Source: Aliamphritea hakodatensis
GTDB taxonomy: Bacteria; Pseudomonadota; Gammaproteobacteria; Pseudomonadales; Balneatricaceae
Length of the DNA stretch: 64,000 nt
Direction: 5' to 3'
Assembly (NCBI RefSeq): GCF_024347195.1
Contig: NZ_AP025281.1
Span: forward strand, 3,038,001-3,102,000
Positions within the stretch are counted from its first letter, which is position 1; each line of letters begins with the position of its first letter. The notes under the pieces are model-generated. The model ran no database searches. It was given only the letters and a program-made list of their open reading frames with translations, and was not told the origin of the DNA. A program made the translations under genes and the position numbers. Shown piece after piece: positions 1 through 8,750 of the stretch.

Positions 1-225
1 TAAAGTTTTCTATTTTTGGATCATATACAACTTTATTTTACTTACAAAAATACGACACGCACCCCACTCATCCGATTCAAAAGCGTCTTTCAGCTGATTT
101 GGTGTATAAAATTCAACCGTTCAGAGCAAAATACAGTTGTACCATGCCTGGGCCCGGCTGAACATTCACCAAAGGATGCATGAATGCAATTCATGCCATA
201 CCGCAATAGCTGAGCTAAATTTACG
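1..225. other. Intergenic region at the window edge
   Basis: No convincing coding region is visible. It lies beyond the sdhB terminator, and in many gammaproteobacteria the next gene on this strand is sucA, so it may hold the promoter of a gene outside the window. The only clear structure is the palindrome at 178-196, listed separately. Confidence 0.5.
178..196. repeat. 19-bp perfect palindrome, operator-like
   Basis: Arms GCATGAAT (178-185) and ATTCATGC (189-196) around a GCA centre. It has no T tract, so it is not a terminator by itself. It lies between the sdhB terminator and the window edge and could be a regulator site for the next gene. No regulator is assigned. Confidence 0.45.
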
Positions 226-230
226 CAATA

Positions 231-257
231 AAAAAGGCGGTACCTTTCGGGACCGCC
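231..257 (-). terminator. Rho-independent terminator of sdhCDAB
   Basis: Stem GGCGGT (236-241) pairs with ACCGCC (252-257). On the minus strand the stem is followed by a run of U residues (A tract 230-235 on the plus strand). It sits 11 bases past the sdhB stop, so the operon ends here and sucAB would not be simple read-through. Confidence 0.8.
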
Positions 258-268
258 CTGAGTAACAA

Positions 269-973
269 TCAGGTTGCCTGTTGCAACAGCATGTTACGGA
301 TCTTGCCAATTGCCTTTGTCGGGTTAAGCCCCTTAGGACAAACGCTGACACAGTTCATGATACCGTGGCAGCGGAAGACGCTGAACGGATCATCAAGGTC
401 TGCCAGACGCTCCTTGGTCGCCGTATCCCGGCTGTCAGCCAGGAAGCGGTATGCCTGCAGCAAACCGGACGGGCCGATGAACTTATCAGGGTTCCACCAG
501 AAAGACGGACAGGCAGTTGAACAGCATGCACACAGAATACACTCGTACAGACCATCCAGCTCAGCACGCTCTTCCGGAGACTGCAGACGCTCAATCGCAG
601 GCGCCGGCGTATCATTCAGCAGGAACGGTTTGATCTTCTCGTACTGCTGATAGAACTGGGTCATATCAACAACCACATCACGGATAACCGGTAAACCTGG
701 CAGCGGACGCAGAACAATCTTATCGTTCTCAACCACTTCAGACAGCGGCGTAATACACGCCAGACCGTTCTTACCGTTCATATTCATACCGTCGGAACCA
801 CAAACACCTTCACGGCACGAACGGCGGTACGCCAGAGACGGATCCTTATCTTTCAGCAACTGCAGAAGATCCAGAACCATGATGTCCTTACCACCAGGAA
901 TGTCGATATGGACATCCTGCATGTAAGGCGCATCATCAACCTCAGGATTATAGCGATATACACTTACTAACAT
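269..973 (-). CDS. sdhB: Succinate dehydrogenase iron-sulfur subunit
   Basis: SdhB carries electrons from the flavin of SdhA to quinone through three Fe-S clusters on the cytoplasmic face of complex II. The 234-residue length matches the family. An N-terminal ferredoxin domain has the 2Fe-2S cysteines in SCREGVCGSDG and the later GLAC. The C-terminal half has the CILCACCSTACP and CVSVCPKGLNP motifs that bind the 4Fe-4S and 3Fe-4S clusters. The ATG at 973 has an AGGGG-type ribosome site. It is the last gene of the sdhCDAB operon, 12 bases after sdhA, and is followed at once by a terminator. Identification is secure. Confidence 0.98.
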   Translation of the reverse strand: MLVSVYRYNPEVDDAPYMQDVHIDIPGGKDIMVLDLLQLLKDKDPSLAYRRSCREGVCGSDGMNMNGKNGLACITPLSEVVENDKIVLRPLPGLPVIRDVVVDMTQFYQQYEKIKPFLLNDTPAPAIERLQSPEERAELDGLYECILCACCSTACPSFWWNPDKFIGPSGLLQAYRFLADSRDTATKERLADLDDPFSVFRCHGIMNCVSVCPKGLNPTKAIGKIRNMLLQQAT

Positions 974-985
974 CGTGGCAACCCC

Positions 986-2761
986 TTAATACGTTCGAAC
1001 TTTTGGCGGGAAGGCATCTACTGTCTTCGGCGCAAAGTTAACAGCACGCTTGGTGATCTGTTGCGTTTGCGGGTGATACAGTGAGTGACACAACCAGTTT
1101 TCATCATCACGCTCGGTGTAGTCGTTACGGGCATGCGCACCACGACTTTCCTTACGGGTAATAGCAGCGATTGCCGTTGCCTCAGCAACTTCCATCAGGT
1201 TTTCCAGTTCCAGCGCTTCAATACGGGCCGTGTTGAATGCCGCGCTCTTATCTTCCAGATGAAGATCAGACACCTTGGCACGCACTTCCTTAAGCAGCTC
1301 CAGACCTTTCTCCATGCTTTCGCCTTCACGGAATACACCGAAATACAGCTGCATGGTCTTCTGCAGTTCAGCACGAACCTCAGCAACCTTTTCACCACCG
1401 GTTGAATTGTTCAAACGGTTCAGACGCGCCATCGCACGTTCCAGATCAGCTTCGCTGGCCGGCGCTACTTCGTAGCCCTCACGCATCTGCTTCTCAATCT
1501 GGATACCGGCCGCACGGCCAAATACCACCAGATCAAGCAGCGAGTTACCGCCCAGACGGTTTGCACCGTGTACCGATACACAGGCAACTTCACCGCAGGC
1601 AAACAGGCCGTCGATGATGGTATCGTTACCGTCCGCATCCGCACCGATCGCCTGACCACCGATATTGGTGGTGACACCGCCCATCATGTAGTGACAGGTC
1701 GGAACAACCGGAATCGGCTCTTTAATCGGATCAGCATGCGCAAAGGTACGGGACAACTCAAGGATACCCGGCAGCTTGGCATTCAGGGTATCAGCCCCAA
1801 GATGATCCAGCTTCAGGAATACGTGATCACCTTCCTCACCGCAACCACGGCCAGCCAGAATCTCCAGCACCATAGAGCGGGCAACCACGTCACGGCCAGC
1901 CAGGTCTTTCGCGTTAGGCGCATAACGCTCCATGAAGCGTTCGCCATCCTTATTGACCAGGTAACCACCCTCACCCCGGCAACCTTCGGTTACCAGTACG
2001 CCGGCACCGGCAATACCGGTTGGGTGGAACTGCCACATTTCCATATCCTGGGCCGGTACACCGGCACGCAGACTCATGCCCATACCGTCACCGGTATTGA
2101 TCAGCGCATTGGTTGTGGACTGATAGATACGGCCTGCACCACCGGTCGCAAGCACGGTCGCTTTAGCCTTGATATACACTGTTTCACCGGTTTCGATGCA
2201 GATCGCGATAACACCAACCACCGCGTCATCTGCATTCTTAACCAGATCAACCGCATACCACTCATTCAGGAAGGTGGTACCGGCTTTAATATTACCCTGG
2301 TACAGTGCGTGCAGCAGCGCATGACCGGTACGGTCAGCGGCCGCACAGGTCCGGGCTGCCTGCCCACCTTCACCAAAGTTTTTAGACTGACCACCGAAAG
2401 GACGCTGGTAAATACGGCCTTCTTCAGTACGGGAAAACGGCAGACCCATGTGGTCCAGCTCAAATACCGCCTGCGGGCCTACAGAACACATGTATTCGAT
2501 CGCGTCCTGGTCACCGATATAATCGGAACCCTTGACGGTATCGTACATGTGCCAGCGCCAGTCATCGTTCGGATCCGCACTGGCAATCGCACAGGTAATA
2601 CCACCCTGCGCAGACACCGTATGCGAACGGGTTGGAAATACTTTTGTAATACACGCAGTATTCAGGCCCGACTGGGCCAGTTGCAGCGCGGCACGCATAC
2701 CGGCACCACCGCCACCAATTACAATCCCGTCAAAGGTCAGGGTACGTAACTTGCTGCTCAT
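986..2761 (-). CDS. sdhA: Succinate dehydrogenase flavoprotein subunit
   Basis: SdhA oxidises succinate to fumarate in the TCA cycle, with covalently bound FAD. The N-terminus has the dinucleotide-binding glycine motif GGGGAGMRAAL, followed by the SHTVSAQGG stretch whose histidine carries FAD in this family. The fumarate-reductase/SDH middle (HPTG region) and the typical C-terminal domain are present. I chose the ATG at 2761 (MSSKLRTL), giving 591 residues. The open frame runs 12 codons further upstream to 2797, but that part overlaps the end of sdhD and is not family-like. sdhD stops one base before the start, which suggests translational coupling. Confidence 0.98.
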   Translation of the reverse strand: MSSKLRTLTFDGIVIGGGGAGMRAALQLAQSGLNTACITKVFPTRSHTVSAQGGITCAIASADPNDDWRWHMYDTVKGSDYIGDQDAIEYMCSVGPQAVFELDHMGLPFSRTEEGRIYQRPFGGQSKNFGEGGQAARTCAAADRTGHALLHALYQGNIKAGTTFLNEWYAVDLVKNADDAVVGVIAICIETGETVYIKAKATVLATGGAGRIYQSTTNALINTGDGMGMSLRAGVPAQDMEMWQFHPTGIAGAGVLVTEGCRGEGGYLVNKDGERFMERYAPNAKDLAGRDVVARSMVLEILAGRGCGEEGDHVFLKLDHLGADTLNAKLPGILELSRTFAHADPIKEPIPVVPTCHYMMGGVTTNIGGQAIGADADGNDTIIDGLFACGEVACVSVHGANRLGGNSLLDLVVFGRAAGIQIEKQMREGYEVAPASEADLERAMARLNRLNNSTGGEKVAEVRAELQKTMQLYFGVFREGESMEKGLELLKEVRAKVSDLHLEDKSAAFNTARIEALELENLMEVAEATAIAAITRKESRGAHARNDYTERDDENWLCHSLYHPQTQQITKRAVNFAPKTVDAFPPKVRTY

Positions 2762-2762
2762 C

Positions 2763-3116
2763 TTATGCTCCCCACAGGATCTGAACACCCCAAACAACGT
2801 AGATAAAGGTCAGCAGACCACACGCAGATTGGAACAGAAAACGGATACCGGTTGGCTTGATATAATCAGTCGAGATAGACCACATTCCGATCCAGGCGTG
2901 TGCCGCCAGAGACAGGATTGTCAGCAGCGTAAAGATACGCATCACCGTGCCCTCAAACAGGCCGCTCCACTGGTTGTAATCCAGATCCGGATTCATTAAC
3001 AGATAACCGATCATGAAGATCGTGTAAGCAAGCAGTACGACAGCCGTTACACGCTGGATCATCCAGTCATATAAGCCGCTGCGACCAAAACTTGTAATTG
3101 AAGTTACCATATCCAT
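2763..3116 (-). CDS. sdhD: Succinate dehydrogenase membrane anchor subunit
   Basis: SdhD, with SdhC, anchors complex II in the inner membrane and helps form the quinone and heme b sites. At 117 residues it has three hydrophobic helices (about residues 22-41, 58-81 and 92-113). It carries the family signature AHAWIGMWSISTDYIKP, with the axial heme histidine and the Asp-Tyr pair at the quinone site. It overlaps the end of sdhC by 13 bases and lies directly before sdhA. Confidence 0.95.
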   Translation of the reverse strand: MDMVTSITSFGRSGLYDWMIQRVTAVVLLAYTIFMIGYLLMNPDLDYNQWSGLFEGTVMRIFTLLTILSLAAHAWIGMWSISTDYIKPTGIRFLFQSACGLLTFIYVVWGVQILWGA

Positions 3117-3481
3117 ACTCCTGCCAGCAGAATTGCGATAGCCGCAATAACTAAAGTCGCTTTGGCGGCCTTCTGTCCAGACTCCAACTCTTCACAATGA
3201 CCAAAATCCATAATCAGATGTTTGATACCGGCAAAGAAGTGATACAGCAATGCTGAAACCAATCCCCAGGCAATCAGCTTCGCAAAGAAGCTCTCCGTCA
3301 GCATCTGTGCGGCAGCGTTAAAACCCTGCTCAGACTCAAGAGACATCCCCAGGGCATACAGCATGAAGAAGGCACCAAAAAATAGTGCCAGACCAGTTGC
3401 ACGATGCAGAATGGATGTAATCGCCGGTAATGGCTGTTTAATAGTTCGTAGATCTAAGTTTACGGGTCTTTTCTTGTTCAC
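3104..3481 (-). CDS. sdhC: Succinate dehydrogenase cytochrome b556 subunit
   Basis: SdhC is the first gene of the operon and a heme b/quinone-binding anchor of complex II. The 125-residue protein has the N-terminal SILHRATGLALF signature and the heme-ligand region HFFAGIKHLIMDFGH, with three membrane helices. The start is a GTG at 3481 (MNKKRPVNL), preceded by an AAGAG stretch. A direct repeat of GTGAACAAGA covers the start and recurs 13 bases upstream, out of frame, which may reflect a slip duplication. A candidate promoter lies about 130 bases upstream. Confidence 0.96.
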   Translation of the reverse strand: MNKKRPVNLDLRTIKQPLPAITSILHRATGLALFFGAFFMLYALGMSLESEQGFNAAAQMLTESFFAKLIAWGLVSALLYHFFAGIKHLIMDFGHCEELESGQKAAKATLVIAAIAILLAGVWIW

Positions 3482-3602
3482 GGCTCTTGTTCACACTTTA
3501 TTGGTTAGCCCGATCGCAGGGCTAAGTTATAAAAGGGTAGTGTTCAAAGACAAAGTAAGTACCTCGGTCCAACGCCTACACCCCTTTAAATACGGGCCTG
3601 CA

Positions 3603-3631
3603 AGCTGGTGCGAGAGTATACCAGCTCGCAC
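3603..3631. repeat. Two interleaved inverted repeats over the sdhC promoter
   Basis: AGCTGGT (3603-3609) pairs with ACCAGCT (3620-3626), and GTGCGAG (3608-3614) pairs with CTCGCAC (3625-3631). Both have exactly 10-base spacers and they overlap. The candidate -10 element of sdhC lies inside. This could be a repressor operator or an RNA switch near the 5' end of the transcript. The regulator is unknown. Confidence 0.5.
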
Positions 3632-3642
3632 TAATATTACAA
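3615..3642 (-). promoter_or_regulatory. Candidate sigma70 promoter of sdhCDAB
   Basis: Read on the minus strand: -35 TTGTAA (3642-3637), 16-base spacer, -10 TATACT (3620-3615). Predicted transcription start is near 3608, giving a leader of about 127 bases before the GTG of sdhC. The -10 box is embedded in the interleaved inverted repeats at 3603-3631. Confidence 0.5.
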
Positions 3643-4069
3643 TTAAGCAACAGGCCTCTAAGCCCTTTGTCTAGGTACTTACAGCCAGATCACACGATCA
3701 GAAAACAGCCAAAAAAGCCCCCTTCAGCACCTAAATCGTTTTCCTCAATGCGACAGAAGATGTCGCATCCACCATCGTAAAACCCGCGCCATACTTGGCC
3801 TCAGGCAAAATTGATTAACCTGCATAATAGTGTCAACATTCCGGCTTCTCCACTCGCGATGGGTACTGTTAATTTTTTTTTAAAAACCTTCTTTTTACAC
3901 CCTGCCGGCAACGACATTCAGAATCATACAAAAGTCGCTATCTGCGGCATAAACTTCTAAATACTCACTTAACAAACACCGCCTAACTAACTGAAAAACA
4001 TCAATAAACCCAAAAAACAGACACATCAACACCTCATGCTGCACCGCAACACAGAAATCCGAATATAAA
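3643..4069. other. Non-coding part of the sdh/gltA divergent region
   Basis: Between the two candidate promoters I see no convincing gene, RNA or repeat. An open frame on the minus strand (3895-4302) shows no family features and overlaps the gltA promoter and leader. Confidence 0.5.
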
Positions 4070-4097
4070 TTGACAATTTCGTGTAAGTCTCTATATT
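4070..4097 (+). promoter_or_regulatory. Strong candidate sigma70 promoter of gltA
   Basis: -35 TTGACA (4070-4075), 16-base spacer, -10 TATATT (4092-4097). The -35 is a perfect consensus match. The predicted start near 4104 gives an unusually long leader of about 230 bases before gltA. Confidence 0.7.
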
Positions 4098-4103
4098 GTC
4101 TGG

Positions 4104-4332
4104 GTCCTATTACGAGCAGAGACTCAGACGAAACCCTGAAAAAAGCTTGGCAATCTGCAGAAATTGTTATCAATCTGCCGGTTGGACCAAGAGCGGTTTC
4201 CCTAACGTGACTAGTATTACAGGAGCCTCTGAGCAAACCCGACCGCCTGCTTATATATAGCCAGCGCCGGTCCTGCGGTTCCCTCAAAGGCTCTTGAGTC
4301 ATTCAGATAACCAGAAATGATAGGAGCCTCTA
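4104..4332 (+). promoter_or_regulatory. Long 5' leader of gltA with duplicated ribosome-site segment
   Basis: The segment AGGAGCCTCT occurs at 4220-4229 and again at 4323-4332, where it is the ribosome site of gltA. Only the second copy is followed by ATG. The leader also has short arms CTCAA/TTGAG near 4284-4300. Post-transcriptional control is possible, but no known riboswitch class is recognised. Confidence 0.4.
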
Positions 4333-5613
4333 ATGGCTGACAAGAAAGCACGCTTAACGGTCGATGGTCTCGAGGAAGTCATCGAACTTCCGGTTTATAC
4401 CGGCACCACAGGTCCCGATGTGGTTGACGTACGCGCTCTGACTAGCAAAGGCCTGTTCACTTATGACCCGGGCTTCGTTTCCACCGCAGCCTGCGAGTCC
4501 AGCATCACTTATATCGATGGTGCCAAAGGTGTACTGCTGCATGGCGGCTACCCGATCGAACAGCTGGCAGAAAATTCCGATTACCTGGAAGTCTGCTTCT
4601 TACTTTTAAACGGCGAACTGCCAACCCCGGAACAGAAAGAAGTCTTCGTTAAGACTGTTAAGAACCACACCATGGTTCACGAACAGATGACACACTTCTT
4701 CAACGGCTTCCGCCGTGACGCACACCCAATGGCGATCATGGTAGCGGTTGTCGGCGCACTGTCCGCCTTCTACCACGATTCTCTGGATATCGACGATGCG
4801 CACCACCGTGAAGTGTGTGCTTTCCGTCTGATCGCCAAAATGCCAACCATTGCTGCCATGTGTTACAAATACAGCATTGGCCAGCCCTTCCAGTACCCGC
4901 GTAACGAACTGGATTATGCAGACAACTTCCTGCAGATGATGTTTGGCAACCCGTGTGAAGACTATGTAACTAATCCGGTACTGGCTAAAGCCATGGACCG
5001 CATCTTCCTGTTACACGCAGATCACGAACAAAACGCATCCACTTCTACCGTCCGTTTAGCAGGTTCTTCCGGCGCTAACCCATTCGCCTGTATCGCATCC
5101 GGTATTGCTGCCCTGTGGGGACCTGCGCACGGCGGTGCAAACGAAGCCGTACTGACCATGCTGCAGGAAATCGGTGACGAATCTAACATCGATGAGTTTA
5201 TTCAGCGCGCGAAAGATCCTGAAGACTCTTTCCGCCTGATGGGCTTCGGCCACCGTGTTTACCGTAACTTTGACCCTCGCGCCAAGGTTATGAAGCAAAC
5301 CTGTGACGAAGTACTGGCTGAACTGGGTATTGAAAACGATCCTTTCCTGAAGATCGCCAAGCGCCTGGAACAGATCGCCCTGGAAGATGATTACTTCATC
5401 CAGCGTAAACTGTACCCGAATGTAGACTTCTACTCCGGCATCATCCTGAAGGCTATCGGTATCCCAACGAACATGTTTACCGTTATCTTCGCTCTGTCAC
5501 GGACAATCGGCTGGATCTCTCACTGGAGCGAATTCCACAGCGGCCCGAACAAAATCGGCCGCCCGCGCCAGCTATACACCGGCCCGACCAAGCGCGATTA
5601 CGAGAAAAAGTAA
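4333..5613 (+). CDS. gltA: Citrate synthase (type II)
   Basis: Condenses acetyl-CoA and oxaloacetate to citrate at the entry of the TCA cycle. The 426-residue length and N-terminal extension match the NADH-sensitive hexameric enzyme of Gram-negative bacteria. The active-site regions are visible: WGPAHGGANEA, MGFGHRVYRNFDPRAK and the PNVDFYSG segment with its catalytic aspartate. The ATG at 4333 follows TAGGAG. It is monocistronic, between a consensus promoter and a strong terminator, and divergent from sdhCDAB. Confidence 0.98.
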   Translation: MADKKARLTVDGLEEVIELPVYTGTTGPDVVDVRALTSKGLFTYDPGFVSTAACESSITYIDGAKGVLLHGGYPIEQLAENSDYLEVCFLLLNGELPTPEQKEVFVKTVKNHTMVHEQMTHFFNGFRRDAHPMAIMVAVVGALSAFYHDSLDIDDAHHREVCAFRLIAKMPTIAAMCYKYSIGQPFQYPRNELDYADNFLQMMFGNPCEDYVTNPVLAKAMDRIFLLHADHEQNASTSTVRLAGSSGANPFACIASGIAALWGPAHGGANEAVLTMLQEIGDESNIDEFIQRAKDPEDSFRLMGFGHRVYRNFDPRAKVMKQTCDEVLAELGIENDPFLKIAKRLEQIALEDDYFIQRKLYPNVDFYSGIILKAIGIPTNMFTVIFALSRTIGWISHWSEFHSGPNKIGRPRQLYTGPTKRDYEKK

Positions 5614-5630
5614 TCCCGCTGACAAGCCAC

Positions 5631-5660
5631 AAAAAAGGCCATCATATGATGGCCTTTTTT
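5631..5660. terminator. Terminator after gltA
   Basis: Nearly perfect stem AAAAAGGCCATCAT/ATGATGGCCTTTTT followed by T residues. The A-rich left flank makes it usable in both directions, so it may also serve rlmKL on the opposite strand. Confidence 0.9.
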
Positions 5661-5712
5661 ATTCTCTTCAGAACCGGCTACACCGGCAGTCGCTGACCGC
5701 AACTCCCCTGCT

Positions 5713-7896
5713 TTACTCCGGCTTTACAAACTCAAAACAGCAGTGAATTTTAGCATTACGCTTAAAATCCAGATCGATGGTTGAGCGGGTAATATCTTTA
5801 ACCTGATAACGCTGCTGCAACGCCTCATCCAACTTAAAGCGGCGATAGTTATTCGAAAAGATAAGCTTACCGCCTGGGCGCAGCAACTGCATCGCCTGAT
5901 CCACCAGCATCACATGATCGCGCTGCACATCCAGCACATCATGCATGCGCTTAGAGTTCGAGAAGGTCGGCGGATCCATAAAGATCAGATCAAACTGCTG
6001 GCCCTTTTGCGCCTTCAGCCACTTGATGCAGTCTTCCTGCAAAAAATGATGGCGGGTTTCAGCAAAACCATTAAGCGCAAAGTTCTTACGCGCCCAGCCA
6101 AGGTAAGTTGCCGACATATCAACACTGGTGGTCGAACGCGCACCGCCCTTAGCCGCATGCAATGAAGCCGTCGCTGTATAACTGAACAGGTTCAGAATAT
6201 CCTTACCGGCAGACTCTTGCTGAATCTGCAGACGCACCGGACGGTGATCCAGGAACAGCCCGGTATCCAGATAATCCTGGAGATTGACCAGAATCCGGCA
6301 GCCACCCTCCTGCACCTCGAAGAAATGCTCAGTCGCATTCTGCTTTTCATACTGACTGCTGCCCTGCTGACGGCGACGCTGTTTCAGCACCACCTTATCT
6401 GCTGGCATTTCCAGCACGCCAGGCAAGACCTGCATCACTTCCTGCACGCGTTCAAAGGCTTTAACAGTATCAACACTCTTAGGTGCAGCATATTCCTGCA
6501 CATGGAGCCAGTCACCGTAACGATCGACCGCAACGGCATACTCAGGCAGATCAGCATCATAGATCCGGTAACAGCTGATATCCTGCTTACGGGCCCATTT
6601 ACCCAATTGCTTTAAATTCTTCTTCACCCGGTTAGCAAACATGGTCGCCCCTTCGGACAACGCAATGGCACCGGCTTCAGTTTTATACTTTTCCTGATCC
6701 TGCTGTGCTTTCTCTTCAGCCTGCGCGACTTCTTCAGCAGTACGGGCGCGGATATCAAACATCAGCAACTGGCTTTCCAGCGCACCATTATACAGCTTGT
6801 AACGCTTATCTACCGCCAGCTTCATCATCTTGCACAGCTCTGGATTACCGGTAAATACCGCGGCTCGCCAGCCGGCAAAATCCGCCTTAAGACGCTCACC
6901 AAGATGCTGATAGAGAAAATACAGTGTCGGCTCATCACCCAGACGCTCACCGTACGGCGGGTTAGTCAGCAACAAACCCTGCTCCATTTTCGCAGGACGC
7001 GACAGCTTGGCCAGCTCGCGGCGCTCAAAATGCATCAGGTGATCAACCCCTGCACGGCTGGCATTCTCCTGCGCGGTCGCCAAAACCTTAGCATCGGAAT
7101 CGAAACCGGCCAGCTTAATATTCACTGCCGCCAGACCCGCATCACGGCGCGCCTGTGCCTCTTCCACCAGCTCCCGCCATACAGATGCCTTATGTTGCGG
7201 CCAGTGGGTAAAACCAAATTCACGGCGCTGCAGACCCGGCGCAATATCTGCCGCCATCATCGCCGCTTCAATCAGCAAGGTACCGGAACCACACATCGGA
7301 TCGATCAGCCCCTGCCCCTGCGCATAAAAATCCTGCCACTGGCTGCGGTATAAAAGCGCCGCCGCCAGGTTTTCCTTCATCGGTGCTTTACCTGCCTGCA
7401 AACGATAGCCGCGACGGTGCAAGCTGTCACCGGACAGGTCCAGACAGATCCGTAACTTACCCCGGTTCAGACGTACATTCACCCGTAAATCCGGGCGCAC
7501 ACGGTCAACGGATGGCCGGCGTCCGGTCTCTTCACGGATCTGATCGACAATCCCGTCCTTCACCTTCTGAGCACCAAAGCGGCTGTGACTGATGGCCTGT
7601 GACTGACCGGAAAAATCCACCGTCAGCGTACCACTGGCCCGCAGGTGATCCAGCCAGCTCACCGCACGCACCGCCTGATACAGGTCATCAGCGGTTTCAA
7701 CTTCACCGGCTTCATGCAATACCAGCAAGACCCGGTTAGCCACCCGCGACCACAGACATACCCGGTAAGCCTCAGCCAGCTCGCCGGCAAAACTCACCCC
7801 TGCCAGAGTCTGACGGCAATCCGTCACCCCCAGAGATTCAAGTTCATTAAATAAAACAGGCTCCAGGCCTTTGGGACAGGTAGCAAAAAAATTCAT
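5713..7896 (-). CDS. rlmL: Bifunctional 23S rRNA (guanine) methyltransferase RlmKL
   Basis: Methylates G2445 (RlmL half, N2) and G2069 (RlmK half, N7) of 23S rRNA in E. coli terms. In order: a THUMP RNA-binding domain (about residues 45-155), a first SAM methyltransferase domain with DPMCGSGTLL and catalytic NPPYGERLG, and a second Rossmann methyltransferase domain with NLFSYTA and MDPPTFSNS. I chose the ATG at 7896 (MNFFATCPKGLEPVL, 727 residues), the conserved family start. The frame extends 12 codons upstream without family similarity. It is convergent with gltA. Confidence 0.96.
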   Translation of the reverse strand: MNFFATCPKGLEPVLFNELESLGVTDCRQTLAGVSFAGELAEAYRVCLWSRVANRVLLVLHEAGEVETADDLYQAVRAVSWLDHLRASGTLTVDFSGQSQAISHSRFGAQKVKDGIVDQIREETGRRPSVDRVRPDLRVNVRLNRGKLRICLDLSGDSLHRRGYRLQAGKAPMKENLAAALLYRSQWQDFYAQGQGLIDPMCGSGTLLIEAAMMAADIAPGLQRREFGFTHWPQHKASVWRELVEEAQARRDAGLAAVNIKLAGFDSDAKVLATAQENASRAGVDHLMHFERRELAKLSRPAKMEQGLLLTNPPYGERLGDEPTLYFLYQHLGERLKADFAGWRAAVFTGNPELCKMMKLAVDKRYKLYNGALESQLLMFDIRARTAEEVAQAEEKAQQDQEKYKTEAGAIALSEGATMFANRVKKNLKQLGKWARKQDISCYRIYDADLPEYAVAVDRYGDWLHVQEYAAPKSVDTVKAFERVQEVMQVLPGVLEMPADKVVLKQRRRQQGSSQYEKQNATEHFFEVQEGGCRILVNLQDYLDTGLFLDHRPVRLQIQQESAGKDILNLFSYTATASLHAAKGGARSTTSVDMSATYLGWARKNFALNGFAETRHHFLQEDCIKWLKAQKGQQFDLIFMDPPTFSNSKRMHDVLDVQRDHVMLVDQAMQLLRPGGKLIFSNNYRRFKLDEALQQRYQVKDITRSTIDLDFKRNAKIHCCFEFVKPE

Positions 7897-8413
7897 ATCA
7901 GACAGGTATTCAAATAGATGGATGCGGGACACAGATAGTCAGGACACGCATGGTAACGCGCCGGCCGGCATAACACCAGTCAAACAGCCCCTGACGCCTG
8001 TCAGCATCACCTTCCCCACTCCGGCACCATTAGATCAGAATCACCAAAAGACAACTCGCATAAGGACAAATGAGTACAAAAATTGCGCCATATCAGATGA
8101 AAATATTTCAAACATCTATTTAAAAAATACCCGCGTAGATTAACTGCTTGAAAACACGGCATTATTGCAACTGCGAAGATTACAAATTTATTAAAAGCCA
8201 ACCGTTAATATGCTTTTTTAATTACACAGCGAAGCTGAATTGAGTATAAATGGTGGAGTGCGATGTTCAGAGGCAAGATCACTCTGCCCCTGATTCACAG
8301 AGAAATGGATAGCTATTATTGCTGGCAGATAATCAAGAGTCACCCGACAGCTAAGGGATTCCAGAGGACGGCTATCCTGCCTTCAATGTTAAACCTTAAA
8401 GAGAGGTTGTCTT
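7897..8413. other. Intergenic region between rlmKL and rmf
   Basis: Holds the divergent control signals of rlmKL and rmf. A TATAAA (8245-8250) could be an rmf -10 element but has no good -35 partner. An open frame from 8263 has no ribosome site and no family features. Nothing else is recognised. Confidence 0.45.
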
Positions 8414-8623
8414 ATGAAAAGACAAAAGCGAGATCGTTCCTCCGTACTATTCAACCGTGGTTTTCAGGCAGGCCTGATTGGTAAATCCCGGGACGAGTGT
8501 CCCGTTAACAACGTCAACGATTTACGCAGTCACTGGATGAGTGGCTGGAGAGAAGGCCGCGAAGCGCACTGGAACGGTCAGTCCGGGGTCTCAGCTATTA
8601 ACATCAACCCGTCTCTTCATTAA
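8414..8623 (+). CDS. rmf: Ribosome modulation factor
   Basis: RMF binds ribosomes in stationary phase or starvation and promotes formation of inactive 100S dimers. The 69-residue basic protein starts MKRQKRDR and has the family pattern of a GFQAGLIGKSRDECP loop followed by RSHWMSGWREGREAHWNG. The ATG at 8414 follows AGAGAGG. The leader is long and the gene ends at a bidirectional terminator shared with pyrD. In enterobacteria rmf is induced through ppGpp; control here is not visible. Confidence 0.96.
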   Translation: MKRQKRDRSSVLFNRGFQAGLIGKSRDECPVNNVNDLRSHWMSGWREGREAHWNGQSGVSAININPSLH

Positions 8624-8694
8624 CACCCCACAGAATCCTGCCCAGCCTTACGGCAGCAGGATTCAGCTATAACACTCACTTTTCCTAACCCATT

Positions 8695-8733
8695 AAAAAA
8701 GGGCCTGAAACGCTGTTTCAGGCCCTATTTTTT
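8695..8733. terminator. Bidirectional terminator between rmf and pyrD
   Basis: Perfect 11-bp stem GGGCCTGAAAC (8701-8711) and GTTTCAGGCCC (8715-8725) with loop GCT. A6 lies on the left and a T run on the right, so it serves both converging genes. Confidence 0.92.
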
Positions 8734-8750
8734 TATCCCGGCAAGATAAC

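Noticed and set aside
1568..2749. 393-residue open frame on the strand opposite to sdhA
   Set aside because: It is antisense to a firmly identified sdhA with typical low-complexity residue use and no family motif.
3895..4302. 135-residue open frame on the minus strand before gltA
   Set aside because: It overlaps the gltA promoter and leader and has no recognisable family features.
8263..8484. 73-residue open frame upstream of rmf
   Set aside because: Overlaps rmf in another frame, has no ribosome site and no family similarity.
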